DNA of 6,205 nucleotides from an uncultured Treponema sp. (GTDB lineage: Bacteria > Spirochaetota > Spirochaetia > Treponematales > Treponemataceae): assembly GCA_947165795.1 (NCBI GenBank), contig CAMVBP010000122.1, positions 1 through 6,205 on the forward strand. The letters are read 5' to 3'. The notes under the pieces are model-generated. The model was not told the origin of the DNA and ran no database searches. It worked only from the letters and a program-made list of their open reading frames with translations. This document shows positions 5,987-6,205 of the stretch, in pieces; positions within the stretch are counted from its first letter, which is position 1; each line of letters begins with the position of its first letter. The position numbers were made by a program, and so were the translations under genes.

Positions 5987-6090
5987 TATGGTGTTTTTGG
6001 GAGCTTTGCTTTTTGAATGTACAAATCTCCTGACAACCGAAAATCCTTTTATAACAAGCCTAAAGCTCTGACTTGGGATTTTCCACCATA
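5987..6090 (-). ncRNA. Candidate structured 5' leader (riboswitch-like) of the paaK transcript
   Basis: Read on the minus strand, this segment can form nested helices just before the paaK ribosome binding site. P1 pairs UAUGGUG (6090-6084) with CACCAUA (5993-5987). P2 pairs GAAAAUCC (6083-6076) with GGAUUUUC (6046-6039). P3 pairs CAAGUC (6075-6070) with GGCUUG (6060-6055), with one G-U pair. The 5' strands of P1, P2 and P3 follow one another with no unpaired base. The P3 loop contains GAGCUUU (6068-6062), complementary to AAAGCUC (6007-6001), which would make a pseudoknot. That same segment can instead form a local hairpin, GGAGAUUUG (6030-6022) with CAAAGCUCC (6008-6000), with one A-G mismatch. 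It matches no riboswitch class I can recall. P1 may not be transcribed if the -10 box at 6090-6095 is used. Helices of 7-8 bp can arise by chance in a region this size; the arrangement is what makes it notable. Confidence 0.35.
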
Positions 6091-6116
6091 TTATAAATAT
6101 ATTTTATTTCAATTGA
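6090..6116 (-). promoter_or_regulatory. Probable promoter of the paaK-ACT operon
   Basis: On the minus strand a perfect TATAAT occurs at 6095-6090 within a very AT-rich stretch. A TTGAAA lies at 6112-6107 but only 11 bases upstream, too close to be its -35 box. Paired with that TTGAAA, a weaker TATGGT (6090-6085, 16-base spacing) is an alternative -10. The two choices place the transcription start near 6083 or near 6078 and so decide how much of the candidate leader structure is transcribed. No other convincing promoter is seen between here and paaK. Confidence 0.4.
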
Positions 6117-6123
6117 TTAGTTA

Positions 6124-6152
6124 CCGTGCACGGCCACTGGTGCGCATTGCAC
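6124..6152. promoter_or_regulatory. GC-rich palindrome cluster upstream of the paaK promoter
   Basis: A perfect 10-bp palindrome, CCGTGCACGG (6124-6133), is followed by further GTGC/GCAC words: GTGC at 6140-6143 and GCAC at 6149-6152 as an inverted pair, TGCGCA at 6141-6146, and TGCAC at 6148-6152 that could also pair with GTGCA at 6126-6130. The cluster is an island of G/C in AT-rich DNA and sits just upstream of the likely paaK promoter, where an activator or repressor could bind. It may equally be a repeat remnant or part of the 3' end of a gene beyond the window. Confidence 0.3.
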
Positions 6153-6205
6153 AAAAAAAATAGAGAAGTTCGCCCTTAGGCGAAAAAGAAATTAAAGGAA
6201 AAGAA
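6153..6205. other. Window-end intergenic sequence with a small hairpin
   Basis: No gene is supported here. A 6-bp inverted repeat TTCGCC/GGCGAA (6169-6174 and 6179-6184, loop CTTA) is followed on the minus strand, after eight bases, by eight T (6160-6153). This is a poor but possible terminator for a minus-strand gene ending beyond the right edge. On the plus strand AAAGGA at 6194-6199 could be the ribosome binding site of a gene starting just outside the window, divergent from paaK. Neither reading can be decided from the bases available. Confidence 0.25.

Noticed and set aside
6001..6028. Leader peptide in the paaK 5' region, minus strand: TTG start near 6024 with 12 codons ending TAA
   Set aside because: An AGGAG precedes it by only two bases, too close for initiation, and the codons show no run of aromatic or other regulatory amino acids. 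The GGAG is better explained as one arm of the hairpin with 6000-6008.
6121..6204. C-terminal end of another minus-strand gene (27 open codons ending TAA)
   Set aside because: The translation is short, runs through the T tract and palindromes, and does not look like conserved protein; it is too short to support.

Overview
The window looks like chromosomal DNA from a low-GC, host-associated spirochaete, most likely a Treponema. This is inferred from the AT-rich codon use, the signal-peptide style, a FecR-domain lipoprotein-like secretion pattern beside an outer-membrane barrel, and an anaerobe-type phenylacetate-CoA ligase paired with a double-ACT protein. No rRNA or other marker gene is present to confirm it. 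There is no sign of phage, CRISPR or transposase genes.

Plus-strand block (1-3991): the tail of a probable outer-membrane beta-barrel gene, a secreted FecR-domain protein (148-906), a large three-part transporter gene (919-3180) that joins two ECF-type ATPases to the EcfT membrane scaffold, a zinc-ribbon Nudix hydrolase (3177-3743) and a small three-helix membrane protein (3740-3991). Spacing is 19 nt, 12 nt, then two ATGA overlaps, so at least the last three genes, and probably all five, are co-transcribed. A strong symmetrical hairpin (4006-4041) ends this operon and also the opposing one.

Minus-strand block (6205-4055): a leader region with promoter-like and structured-RNA features (5975-6133), paaK (5974-4664), a 177-nt gap holding a GC-rich, multiply palindromic element (about 4506-4645), and a tandem ACT-domain protein (4486-4055). 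PaaK activates arylacetates to CoA thioesters and the ACT protein probably senses an amino acid. In many anaerobes these two sit beside indolepyruvate:ferredoxin oxidoreductase genes, which are not seen here.

The points most worth a second look are the EcfA-EcfA'-EcfT single-chain fusion, which lacks the usual EcfT C-terminal tail and has no S component nearby; the paaK 5' leader, in which several helices nest and one 3' segment can pair with either of two partners; and the palindromic repeat-like element that splits paaK from the ACT gene.
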